This document shows, one piece after another, positions 1-6,354 of a stretch of 64,000 bases of DNA. The translations under genes were made by a program, and so were the position numbers. The DNA is from a virus. The notes under the pieces are model-generated. The model saw only the letters and a program-made list of their open reading frames with translations, was not told the DNA's origin and did no database searches. The stretch spans positions 98,417-162,416 of the IMG/VR virus record IMGVR_UViG_3300042731_004037; one strand, 5' to 3'. How positions within the stretch are numbered: position 1 is the first letter of the stretch; every line of letters starts with the position of its first letter.

Positions 1-51
1 CAAGCCGTCAATGTGAAAGTTTTAGGTGAAGTATTAGAAAGTAAGGAGTAA
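1..51 (+). CDS. C-terminal end of an upstream gene (partial)
   Basis: The first 16 codons of the window are open in frame 1 and end at TAA (49-51), three bases before the next start codon. The codon use matches the downstream genes and the spacing is that of a tightly packed operon, so this is probably the tail of a real upstream structural gene. Only the last 16 residues are visible and no function can be assigned. Confidence 0.5.
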   Translation, partial: QAVNVKVLGEVLESKE

Positions 52-54
52 GAT

Positions 55-828
55 ATGATAGACAATAAAGAATTATGGTTGCGCAATCCAGGTACTTCGG
101 ATGTTAGTTTGAGTGATTTGGGTGTTAAAGTTCGAGCCGGAAAAACTGTTAATGTGTATAAGGTTAATCCATATATAACTGTTGCACAAGTCAATCTGTC
201 TATAAAAAATGGATCTTTGCGTAGACGACTTGATTCTAACACATTACATGTTGTGCGTAAACAAGTTAATCCTGTTCCGCCAGATTTGAATCGTATTAAA
301 CAAAGTGATGGTACTGTTCATGCAAAAAAAACTAAGACCTCTGTGGTAATCGAGACAAATTTTGATGGTGGGAATGAAGATGATGTTTTTGATTTTGCTG
401 ATTATGGTATAGGTGATCTTAATCCGGTTATACATGAAAAACAAGAAAACGGTTCCGTAGTGACAAACACAAAATCGGAAAAAGAAGAAAAATTAAAAGA
501 TGATGCTGTTTTAAAACCAGAGATCGAATATGGAACATCTCAACAGTCACAGGTAGTAATGAAAGTCACGCGTGAAGCAATGGTAAATCCTATTGGGCCT
601 ATTGCAAAATCTTCAGTAGTAACTGCAGAAAAGCCGTTTACAGTGATCGACCCCGATATTGCGGATAATAAAAATCATCAAGAAGTACAGGAAGAAATAA
701 AATCTGTTGATGAAGTTGCAGTTAAGACGCAAGATGGTTCAGTGATTATGGAAATTAGAGAGGAAGATAAACCAAAAGAAAATAAAAATGTTGTTATAAA
801 AAGACCAAAATCTAGCAAAGAAAAATAA
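55..828 (+). CDS. Hypothetical virion-associated protein
   Basis: 257 residues, ATG start with AAGGAG about eight bases upstream. I do not recognise the family. The first ~65 residues look folded, with alternating hydrophobic strands and a basic patch (RRRL near residue 58). The rest is rich in Lys, Glu, Asp and Val and looks extended or disordered, ending in a Lys-rich tail. There is no signal peptide or membrane segment. Its place at the head of a run of structural genes suggests a minor virion or neck component with a compact anchor and a flexible charged extension. That is inference from context only. Confidence 0.6.
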   Translation: MIDNKELWLRNPGTSDVSLSDLGVKVRAGKTVNVYKVNPYITVAQVNLSIKNGSLRRRLDSNTLHVVRKQVNPVPPDLNRIKQSDGTVHAKKTKTSVVIETNFDGGNEDDVFDFADYGIGDLNPVIHEKQENGSVVTNTKSEKEEKLKDDAVLKPEIEYGTSQQSQVVMKVTREAMVNPIGPIAKSSVVTAEKPFTVIDPDIADNKNHQEVQEEIKSVDEVAVKTQDGSVIMEIREEDKPKENKNVVIKRPKSSKEK

Positions 829-850
829 ATTCTAGCTGGAGGCACATTGT

Positions 851-1735
851 ATGGCCATCGGAATTCGTGGTAGAGATGTAGATCTTTACGTGAGATTTGT
901 AGATTCAGTTGGTAACCCAGTTAATGCTGATGATACACCTCAGGTGGAGATTTACGATTCTACTGAAACAATACAAAGAAGGTTGTCTAATATTGGCGTT
1001 GGTTTGATTTCAGATAACCAAGATGGATTATATTATTTAAATTATGATATTCCAGAGAATGCGCCGGATGGATATTGGTATCACAGGTGGGTCGCTGAGA
1101 TTGGTGGTACTGAGGTAGAGAATACTTTCGAATTTATGGTTATATCTTCTGGTGATGTTATAGAAAGTGATTTACCAATTTTTTCACCTGGAGATCCGGT
1201 GCCATGGAATTTTACTAAAGAAGAAGTTTATGGGATTAATATACTTTTGAAAATGGTAAAATGTAGAGTCAAAAATGATGGAACCCGAAAAGTAAGAGAC
1301 GGTAATGAATATGTTGATGTACCCTGTTCTATATTTACGGACACTGAACTTATTTGTTTTTTAGTAAATAGTCTATCGAGTTTCAACCAATATCCTCATT
1401 TTAGTCAATTTAAATTTTCTGATCCACAAATATACGAAATATTTGCTGAAGTAGTTGTACAAGGTGCTGTTTTGTTGGCCCTTGCCGCTCAGGCGCTTAT
1501 TGAAAAAGGTCGGGAGTTTAATATAACAGACAATGGCGTAACCTATCAGCCGCCAGCTGTGTCTGAAATATTAAATACGCAATATAGTACACAACTGCAG
1601 GATTATAAAGAAAAATTGAAAATGATAAAATGTTCACTTAAACCAAACCCTCTTGGTCTCGGCACATTTCGCGTTACAGCAATAAGTCCAGCATATTTGC
1701 GCCTCCGACATTTGAGAGAACGTCGGATAATATGA
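851..1735 (+). CDS. Virion protein with Ig-like N-terminal domain (putative neck/connector)
   Basis: 294 residues, preceded by GGAGG ('tggaggcaca'). Residues ~5-100 have the strand pattern of an Ig-like or invasin-type beta-sandwich: extension-like sequence, a PDGYWY turn, and a final EFMV strand. Residues ~120-294 are mixed alpha/beta, with a hydrophobic helix (AVLLALAAQAL) and a basic C-terminus (RLRHLRERR). Such two-part proteins occur in large myovirus structural modules. A neck or head-tail connector role is inferred from position, not from a recognised signature. The stop codon lies within a perfect 6-bp hairpin (TAATAT-GATA-ATATTA, 1728-1743) immediately ahead of the downstream endonuclease gene. 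Confidence 0.6.
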   Translation: MAIGIRGRDVDLYVRFVDSVGNPVNADDTPQVEIYDSTETIQRRLSNIGVGLISDNQDGLYYLNYDIPENAPDGYWYHRWVAEIGGTEVENTFEFMVISSGDVIESDLPIFSPGDPVPWNFTKEEVYGINILLKMVKCRVKNDGTRKVRDGNEYVDVPCSIFTDTELICFLVNSLSSFNQYPHFSQFKFSDPQIYEIFAEVVVQGAVLLALAAQALIEKGREFNITDNGVTYQPPAVSEILNTQYSTQLQDYKEKLKMIKCSLKPNPLGLGTFRVTAISPAYLRLRHLRERRII

Positions 1736-1757
1736 TAATATTAGGATGTGGCTGTTA

Positions 1758-2597
1758 ATGAAACGTAAATGGTCTGAAGACGAAACCAAGTATATGAAAA
1801 GCCATTTTGCTTCAGTTATGCCATTAGAAGCAGAAAAAATGTTAGGAAGAAAGTGGAGTGCAATATATCAATATGGTAATAAAGTATTAAAAATACGGAG
1901 AGATGAAAGCATAATAAGTTATTTACATAAGAAATCTAATACAGGGAAAACAAAAAAATATAATATTAACTCTAAATATTTTTCCGCTGTGACCAGAGAA
2001 AATGCATATATACTGGGACTTTTGTTAACTGATGGATGTATATCAAAACGTAAGAATAGGGATTATTATATATTATCATTGGGACTTAAACATGATGATA
2101 AATATATACTTGAAAAAATAAATGACAAGATGAACAGTAATTATATAATATATGAGAATAAAAATATGTCACGTTTGGTTATTAGAAATCAAGAAATATG
2201 TAAAGATTTAATGAACTTGAATATGACTTTAAGAAAGACTAAAACACTTAGGTGCCCAAAGATTCCAGATAACTGTATTGGTGATTTTCTTCGAGGGGTT
2301 ATAGATGGCGACGGAACAGTTCAAGTAAAAAAGCCGCGAACTACTATATTTACAACAAGCAATGGTTTTTCATACGATTTATTGTCGTTATATAATAAGA
2401 TAGGGATAGATGCCAAAGTATATAATATAAACAGAAATGGTTCTAAAATATACCATGTGGCCGTTAATGGAATAGTTAAGAATATAAATTTATTTAATAT
2501 ATTATATAATGATTCTGATTTATTTTTAGAAAGAAAGTATGATAGATTTATGAAGATTTATAATAAATATTCAAGCCAAACAATTAACTTGTCATAA
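1758..2597 (+). CDS. LAGLIDADG homing endonuclease
   Basis: 279 residues from ATG 1758. I prefer this start because AGGA lies 11 bases upstream, whereas the in-frame ATG at 1746 has none. The N-terminus (to ~50) resembles a helix-turn-helix or SANT-like DNA-binding module (WSEDE...WSAIYQYGNKVLKI). Two LAGLIDADG helices are clear: ILGLLLTDG near residues 85-93 and FLRGVIDGDG near 177-186, each with the acidic residue that binds the catalytic metal. This is a single-chain, two-motif enzyme that would cut a long DNA target and spread itself by gene conversion. It sits free-standing between two structural genes. The AT-rich, Lys/Asn-rich composition is typical of phage homing genes. The folded non-coding stretch right behind it suggests an intron or other RNA partner. 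Confidence 0.9.
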   Translation: MKRKWSEDETKYMKSHFASVMPLEAEKMLGRKWSAIYQYGNKVLKIRRDESIISYLHKKSNTGKTKKYNINSKYFSAVTRENAYILGLLLTDGCISKRKNRDYYILSLGLKHDDKYILEKINDKMNSNYIIYENKNMSRLVIRNQEICKDLMNLNMTLRKTKTLRCPKIPDNCIGDFLRGVIDGDGTVQVKKPRTTIFTTSNGFSYDLLSLYNKIGIDAKVYNINRNGSKIYHVAVNGIVKNINLFNILYNDSDLFLERKYDRFMKIYNKYSSQTINLS

Positions 2598-2623
2598 TCG
2601 AAAAAACATTTGAGGAGAATATT

Positions 2624-2656
2624 ATGAGTAATATTAAGTATTTATGGTTTCTATAA
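2624..2656 (+). CDS. Ten-codon ORF with strong RBS (leader peptide or gene-start remnant)
   Basis: GAGGAG at 2612-2617 lies six bases before ATG 2624. The frame reads MSNIKYLWFL and stops at TAA 2654-2656. The first residues resemble the start of the next gene (MSKYNFF, ATG 2908), so this may be the stranded 5' end of that gene or a co-converted copy left by endonuclease-driven insertion. A short leader peptide is the alternative. Evidence is only the RBS and the similarity of the first residues. Confidence 0.25.
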   Translation: MSNIKYLWFL

Positions 2657-2659
2657 ATA

Positions 2660-2871
2660 ATTTGTAATCAGCCAGAAGCAACGATTGGAACATCGGAATA
2701 GGAAAGATTTCTATTGGAATGTTTCAAGGAGGAAGCCTATAGTCTCCTCTACCCAAGAACTTATTGGTCACAAATGACCATATTTTAGGGAACTATATAT
2801 TCTTGAGTACGGAGGAAATTTGGTCGAAAAATCTACAGCTAATTTCCTATATTAAGACGAGACTATAAAAT
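2660..2871 (+). ncRNA. Strongly structured RNA candidate beside a homing endonuclease (group I intron-like traits)
   Basis: The 310-base stretch 2598-2907 has no long ORF but folds readily by eye. Helices: GAAGC 2675-2679 with GTTTC 2721-2725, enclosing CGAT/ATCG (2682-2685/2692-2695) and AATAG/CTATT (2697-2701/2711-2715). A nine-base perfect helix TATAGTCTC 2738-2746 with GAGACTATA 2859-2867 encloses two arms: CAAGAA/TTCTTG (2754-2759/2800-2805), capped by TGGTCA/TGACCA (2765-2770/2775-2780), and AGGAAATT/AATTTCCT (2813-2820/2841-2848). Bases 2666-2682 resemble the group I intron Q element, and the following GTTTC fits a P6 strand. However, the GACTA-like (R) and TAGTC-like (S) elements occur in the wrong order, so I do not call an intron. 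TATAAATA (2652-2659) just upstream resembles a T4-type late promoter. Confidence 0.4.
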
Positions 2872-2907
2872 TAAATAGAAAATATAATATAGTGTTTGGA
2901 GAGCTTG

Positions 2908-3195
2908 ATGAGTAAATATAACTTTTTTGAAAGAGTGACAGTCTCATCCGTGTGGTTCGAAGATGTCGAATTATCTTGGGGTTTTAATAGTGCTGGTATA
3001 GCTTTGTTAAATGAGAATACTACATCTGGTAGAATTATAGAATATAGTTTTGATGGTGTTAATGTACATGGTACATTAGATCCTGATCTTCCATCGGCGG
3101 GAATTGTGTTTGATAATAGACATGAGTGTAAAATATGGTTGAGACTTTCTTCTAACGGCACAAGTTGCATTGTAAGAGTGGAAGTATGGGGATAA
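2908..3195 (+). CDS. Small beta-rich virion protein
   Basis: 95 residues from ATG 2908, chosen because GGAG (2898-2901) is well spaced for it; an in-frame TTG at 2896 overlaps that RBS. The chain is made of alternating hydrophobic and polar strands with no long helix and ends in a strand-like IVRVEVWG. It lacks Cys pairs, signal or membrane segments. It lies 12 bases ahead of a fibre-like protein and probably belongs with it, for example as a fibre base or decoration subunit, but the function is unknown. Confidence 0.6.
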   Translation: MSKYNFFERVTVSSVWFEDVELSWGFNSAGIALLNENTTSGRIIEYSFDGVNVHGTLDPDLPSAGIVFDNRHECKIWLRLSSNGTSCIVRVEVWG

Positions 3196-3207
3196 TGGAG
3201 AAATACA

Positions 3208-4440
3208 ATGTCTGGATTTATTAAAATTGTTACAGGATCTTCTAGTAATGTTTTAGATACAACAGTGTCTGAACATTACAGTCAACATTCTGAGGCAATA
3301 CAGGATATATTAAAAGGTTTAGATGGTTATGGCAATATATCTGGTTATGGTGCCGATGGTTACGTTGCTTTCTTCACAGGCACTCCCACTATAGCTGGTG
3401 ACAATGACCTAAAGTGGAACCGTGAAACAAACAGATTAGAGATTGGCGGGACTGGTGTTAAATTACATGATACATGGCTTACATCCGATTCCGAAGGTAA
3501 ACTAATAATATCCAACAGCGCTGGCGACCAAGGAGTAATCTTTGATACTACTACTGATGGTCAGTTAACTCTTACTGATGAAAGTGCTGGTGCATTAAAT
3601 CTAAGAATAGATGGACGTATTTTTGACGGCGCAGGACCATTAAACCTTGGAAAATCTGCGGTTACAAGTCGTTCACTTACTACTGAAGATGTACTTATTG
3701 GCGGAAAGTTAGAAGTTGATGGGGTTGCAAGTTTTGATGATTATGCCCTTTTCTATAGCGCTACAGGTTTCTATAATCATTTAACCATGACCAGAAATAA
3801 GTTACTATACGTTGGTCCTGAGGGAATGTGGCTTGTCCTTTCTACAGAATATTCACCATATCCAGGCGGATTCTTCCTACATCCTAGTTCGAATCACTTA
3901 CTTGTCGGAAGTCAGACGTATTACGAATATAATTATGGTTATTCTGTACCAGATGACCCTACGATTATATTGAAGTCAAGCGAAAATCCAGCAACAGATA
4001 GCACTCAAGATTCGCGGTGGACCTGGAACCGCCTCGCTTTAGGTGGCAACGGCGCAGGTCTTGGCTGTGTGAATCAAACAATAGCCTACGATGATTTTAC
4101 AGACGGTGGAGGAGTTGTAGGAACATTAGACTTAGATGAACAAATACCTGATGGCGCAGTGGTCGTTGCGTGTATTCTTCATACACTTACTGGCTTTACT
4201 GGTGGAGTTAACTCTACAGCAACGATACAAGTAGGTGATGGTACAGTTGTAGATAGATACAATACAGGCACACCAGATGTATATACTTCTAATGCTTCGG
4301 GCGTAGATATGGGTGACCCTAGCGGAACGAAATGGCACGATGCAGCTAAAACAGTAACTGTCACCATAACAGTTGATAATGACTGGACTTCGGTTTCTGC
4401 AGGCGAATGTACGATTGGTATTTTGTACTGGAGTCCTTAA
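3208..4440 (+). CDS. Fibre-like virion protein
   Basis: 410 residues, ATG with GGAG upstream ('taatggagaa'). The N-terminus contains Gly/Tyr-rich turns (LDGYGN, ADGYVAF), followed by repeated short beta-strands of the kind seen in phage fibre shafts (residues ~60-190). The C-terminal ~100 residues form a beta-sandwich-like domain ending in GILYWSP, a common style for fibre tips. Aromatic residues cluster at ~200-260. Guanine and cytosine look more frequent here than in neighbouring genes, especially towards the 3' end, which may mean a separately acquired receptor-binding tip. Head or tail location cannot be told from sequence. Confidence 0.65.
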   Translation: MSGFIKIVTGSSSNVLDTTVSEHYSQHSEAIQDILKGLDGYGNISGYGADGYVAFFTGTPTIAGDNDLKWNRETNRLEIGGTGVKLHDTWLTSDSEGKLIISNSAGDQGVIFDTTTDGQLTLTDESAGALNLRIDGRIFDGAGPLNLGKSAVTSRSLTTEDVLIGGKLEVDGVASFDDYALFYSATGFYNHLTMTRNKLLYVGPEGMWLVLSTEYSPYPGGFFLHPSSNHLLVGSQTYYEYNYGYSVPDDPTIILKSSENPATDSTQDSRWTWNRLALGGNGAGLGCVNQTIAYDDFTDGGGVVGTLDLDEQIPDGAVVVACILHTLTGFTGGVNSTATIQVGDGTVVDRYNTGTPDVYTSNASGVDMGDPSGTKWHDAAKTVTVTITVDNDWTSVSAGECTIGILYWSP

Positions 4441-4465
4441 ATAAAAAAGGGGAAGGGAGAAACAA

Positions 4466-4705
4466 ATGTCAACACAAGTTGTATCAGTAACAGTATCAAC
4501 AGAAGTTAACAATACAAATCCAAATGTCGAAGATTTTTGGGACAAAGTAAAGAGCTTTCTTATGTCAGCTGCGGAAGATGAGTTAGGATTAACTCCTGGC
4601 TCGGGAGAAGTTGAAGTTGGGACTGTTGTTAGCTTAGTAATGGGTGAGACAACAACAGCGATAACAGCGACCTTTAGTTTTGCAGGAACCTGGACACCAG
4701 ACTGA
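4466..4705 (+). CDS. Truncated beta-rich protein (N-terminal part of an eroded gene)
   Basis: 79 residues with a strong RBS (GGGGAAGGGAG) before ATG 4466, ending at TGA 4703-4705. The sequence is Val/Thr-rich, with an amphipathic helix (DFWDKVKSFLMSAAEDEL, ~25-42) between strands. The same reading frame continues past the stop with sensible protein-like sequence (see the following pseudogene entry), so the present protein looks like the front half of a longer ancestor. It may still be made and functional. No family is recognised. Confidence 0.5.
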   Translation: MSTQVVSVTVSTEVNNTNPNVEDFWDKVKSFLMSAAEDELGLTPGSGEVEVGTVVSLVMGETTTAITATFSFAGTWTPD

Positions 4706-4949
4706 TGGATATTAACTGGAAAAAGTTTCTCGCATGAAACTTGGAGATAGATATATCCACGCCCACTGCAACTAAGCTCTGGGACAGATAACAGAACATA
4801 TGCAAGAACAGAAGCATTAAACTTAGGAGCTGATACAGCTTAATGATTTGGTGTTGAATGCTGGGCACACTGTGTCTGTTTGTAGAGCATTAACATTAGT
4901 TTATACTGGTAGTTATTGGATGGAAACATCTTATGTATCAAATGGGTAA
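4706..4949 (+). pseudogene. Remnant of the 3' half of the preceding gene
   Basis: Directly after TGA 4703-4705, the same frame reads WILTGKSFSHETWR, then TAG (4748-4750), then a plausible stretch ending ARTEALNLGADTA, then TAA TGA at 4840-4845. Another frame from 4827 gives a 40-residue C-terminus-like sequence (NAGHTVSVCRALTLVYTGSYW and on to SNG) ending at TAA 4947-4949. A coherent chain broken by two different in-frame stops and a frame change is the signature of a decaying gene. Programmed readthrough is less likely because both TGA and TAG would have to be read. Sequencing error in the source assembly could also contribute. Confidence 0.4.
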
Positions 4950-4984
4950 TGGATAGGGCAAATAAACATGAGGTTCGAATAAAA

Positions 4985-5158
4985 ATGGATACTAATGATA
5001 AAAATTTTGAAAAATTTTTGATGATACTTAAGGCTTACGTTGATCAATTAAATCGGACACTAAAAGCAAGAATTCCAGAAGAGATATATAAGACAAAAAA
5101 GCAATGTGAAGAGATTGTTTGTTTGGCTGGAGAACTCGATGACTGTTTCAGAAAATAA
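4985..5158 (+). CDS. Small helical protein
   Basis: 57 residues from ATG 4985, with GAGG about 11 bases upstream. An in-frame ATG at 4949 and TTG at 4916 are alternatives without better ribosome sites. The chain is almost entirely helical and charged, with heptad-like hydrophobic spacing, and has two Cys near the end. Its 3' end overlaps the start of the next gene by 20 bases, which suggests translational coupling. The function is unknown. It may partner with the coiled-coil membrane protein that follows. Confidence 0.45.
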   Translation: MDTNDKNFEKFLMILKAYVDQLNRTLKARIPEEIYKTKKQCEEIVCLAGELDDCFRK

Positions 5159-5621
5159 CAAGCTGGCCGAAGAATTAGCTAAAAGTTTAGAATCTGCTAC
5201 AAATTTGATGCAAAATTTGTTAGGTGATATAAAAGATAATGCTTCTTCTTTGGTATTAGTTAAAGTAAAATTAGATTCATTAAGCAGTAGTGTTGAGTCG
5301 TTGTCACATATTGTACGCGAAGGAAATGGTAAAGGTTCTATGATTACGCGTCTAGCTTTAATGGAAAAATCATTAGAAGATATGGAAAATAATTTTGATA
5401 AATTTGCTGATGATGTACATAAATCTATTAAAGAATTAAGAGATGCTATAAACAATGAAAAACTTTTACGTGATCAGGAGCAAAAAACAGAAAAAGAATT
5501 TAGGCGTGAACGAATGCTAGCAAAATTAAAAGTAGCTGGTGTTGTTGCTCCAGGAGTTATAGCTCTTGTAATTCTTATTATTAAAATGTTAACAGGAGAC
5601 GTACCATCGCCAGCACCCTAA
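5139..5621 (+). CDS. Coiled-coil protein with C-terminal membrane anchor (XhlA-like/holin-associated candidate)
   Basis: 160 residues from ATG 5139. GGAG at 5129-5132 fixes this start over the upstream GTG at 5106. Residues ~5-125 form a long charged coiled coil. Residues ~133-152 are a single hydrophobic membrane helix (VVAPGVIALVILIIKML), followed by a short Pro-rich tail outside it. This coiled-coil-then-TM layout resembles XhlA-type lysis accessory proteins and other phage membrane-tethered proteins, though XhlA itself is usually shorter. The neighbours are small helical proteins and a metallopeptidase, so a lysis or cell-surface cassette is possible. The lysis role is inference. Confidence 0.5.
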   Translation: MTVSENNKLAEELAKSLESATNLMQNLLGDIKDNASSLVLVKVKLDSLSSSVESLSHIVREGNGKGSMITRLALMEKSLEDMENNFDKFADDVHKSIKELRDAINNEKLLRDQEQKTEKEFRRERMLAKLKVAGVVAPGVIALVILIIKMLTGDVPSPAP

Positions 5622-5633
5622 AGGAGAAAGTAA

Positions 5634-5870
5634 ATGAAAAAACTAGAAAGTTTGTCAATTAAATATGTTGGATACAGTAATCCATCGACAGAGGAAGAAG
5701 TAGAATTAGAACTGTTAGGACTTGCTACAGCTATTGCTGCTGCTAAACAACGAATTGCTGTTCTTAACCAAAGTTTAAAATTACAGAATATGATGAAATC
5801 TTCGATGTCAAAAGAGGGAGATGATGAAAAAGCTGTCTATGAGGCATCTGACACTGAAAAAGATAAGTAG
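5634..5870 (+). CDS. Small helical hypothetical protein
   Basis: 78 residues, RBS AAGGAG before ATG 5634. A predicted helix spans roughly residues 18-55 (EEEVELELLGLATAIAAAKQRIAVL), followed by an acidic/basic tail. There is no membrane segment because the Ala-rich core is interrupted by charges. Its last 50 bases overlap the start of the metallopeptidase gene in another frame, so the two are likely translated together. The function is not recognised. Confidence 0.5.
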   Translation: MKKLESLSIKYVGYSNPSTEEEVELELLGLATAIAAAKQRIAVLNQSLKLQNMMKSSMSKEGDDEKAVYEASDTEKDK

Positions 5871-6342
5871 CAGGTCGGACCCAGATATTGAAAAACTTAT
5901 AATTGAAATGAAAGAACAAGCCAAACAAGACCCTGCTATTATAAAAAAATTTAAAGAATATGATGTCCCAATAGATGACATAGATGATGTTTCTGTACAA
6001 TTCTGCGATTTAGATGTATCAGCTAAAACAAAAAATAGAGAAATATTTTTAAATGAAAAAATGTTAGATGATGATAGCGATGTTAAAGATCCTACACATT
6101 ATTTAATTCATGAGTTGGTTCACTATTTACAACAATCAACTGGACAAAATTGCAAACACAATAAAAATAAGGATTATTTAGACCTAGATACAGAAGAAGA
6201 AGCATTTAAAACTCAAATAAATTTTAAAAAGAGGGAAGAATCTGAAAAGGAAGCAGATGATTATGTAGAAAAACTGTTGGACCATCATGATTTGGTGGGT
6301 ACGGAACGTGATAAGAAGAAAAAAGAGCTGATGGAAGAGTAA
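5821..6342 (+). CDS. HExxH zinc metallopeptidase-like protein
   Basis: 173 residues; ATG 5821 (or ATG 5824) follows GAGGGAG closely. The core is YLIHELVHYLQQ with H97, E98 and H101 as zinc ligands and base, the gluzincin/metzincin-type HExxH helix. Possible third ligands are the glutamates at ~126-128 (EEEAF) or E144 (EKEADDYV). The N-terminal part contains a strand-rich stretch ending IFLNEKML, which resembles the edge strand seen before HExxH in small putative metallopeptidase families. No signal peptide or peptidoglycan-binding domain is visible, so it may act in the host cytoplasm (maturation of a virion protein) or be virion-borne. It overlaps the previous gene and lies 12 bases before the next one. 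Confidence 0.65.
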   Translation: MMKKLSMRHLTLKKISSRSDPDIEKLIIEMKEQAKQDPAIIKKFKEYDVPIDDIDDVSVQFCDLDVSAKTKNREIFLNEKMLDDDSDVKDPTHYLIHELVHYLQQSTGQNCKHNKNKDYLDLDTEEEAFKTQINFKKREESEKEADDYVEKLLDHHDLVGTERDKKKKELMEE

Positions 6343-6354
6343 CGAGGACCTATT

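Noticed and set aside
2652-2659. T4-type late promoter TATAAATA
   Set aside because: I noticed it upstream of only one transcript candidate and it is AT-rich enough to occur by chance, so it is mentioned but not listed as a promoter.
1736-2900. A bona fide group I intron holding the first LAGLIDADG gene
   Set aside because: Q-like and possible P4/P6 pairings exist, but the GACTA-type R element lies after the TAGTC-type S element, splice sites could not be placed, and both flanking genes look complete. Kept only as a structured-RNA candidate.
5060-5455. 131-residue minus-strand ORF over the coiled-coil gene
   Set aside because: It lies opposite a convincing plus-strand gene with RBS and clear domains; no independent support.
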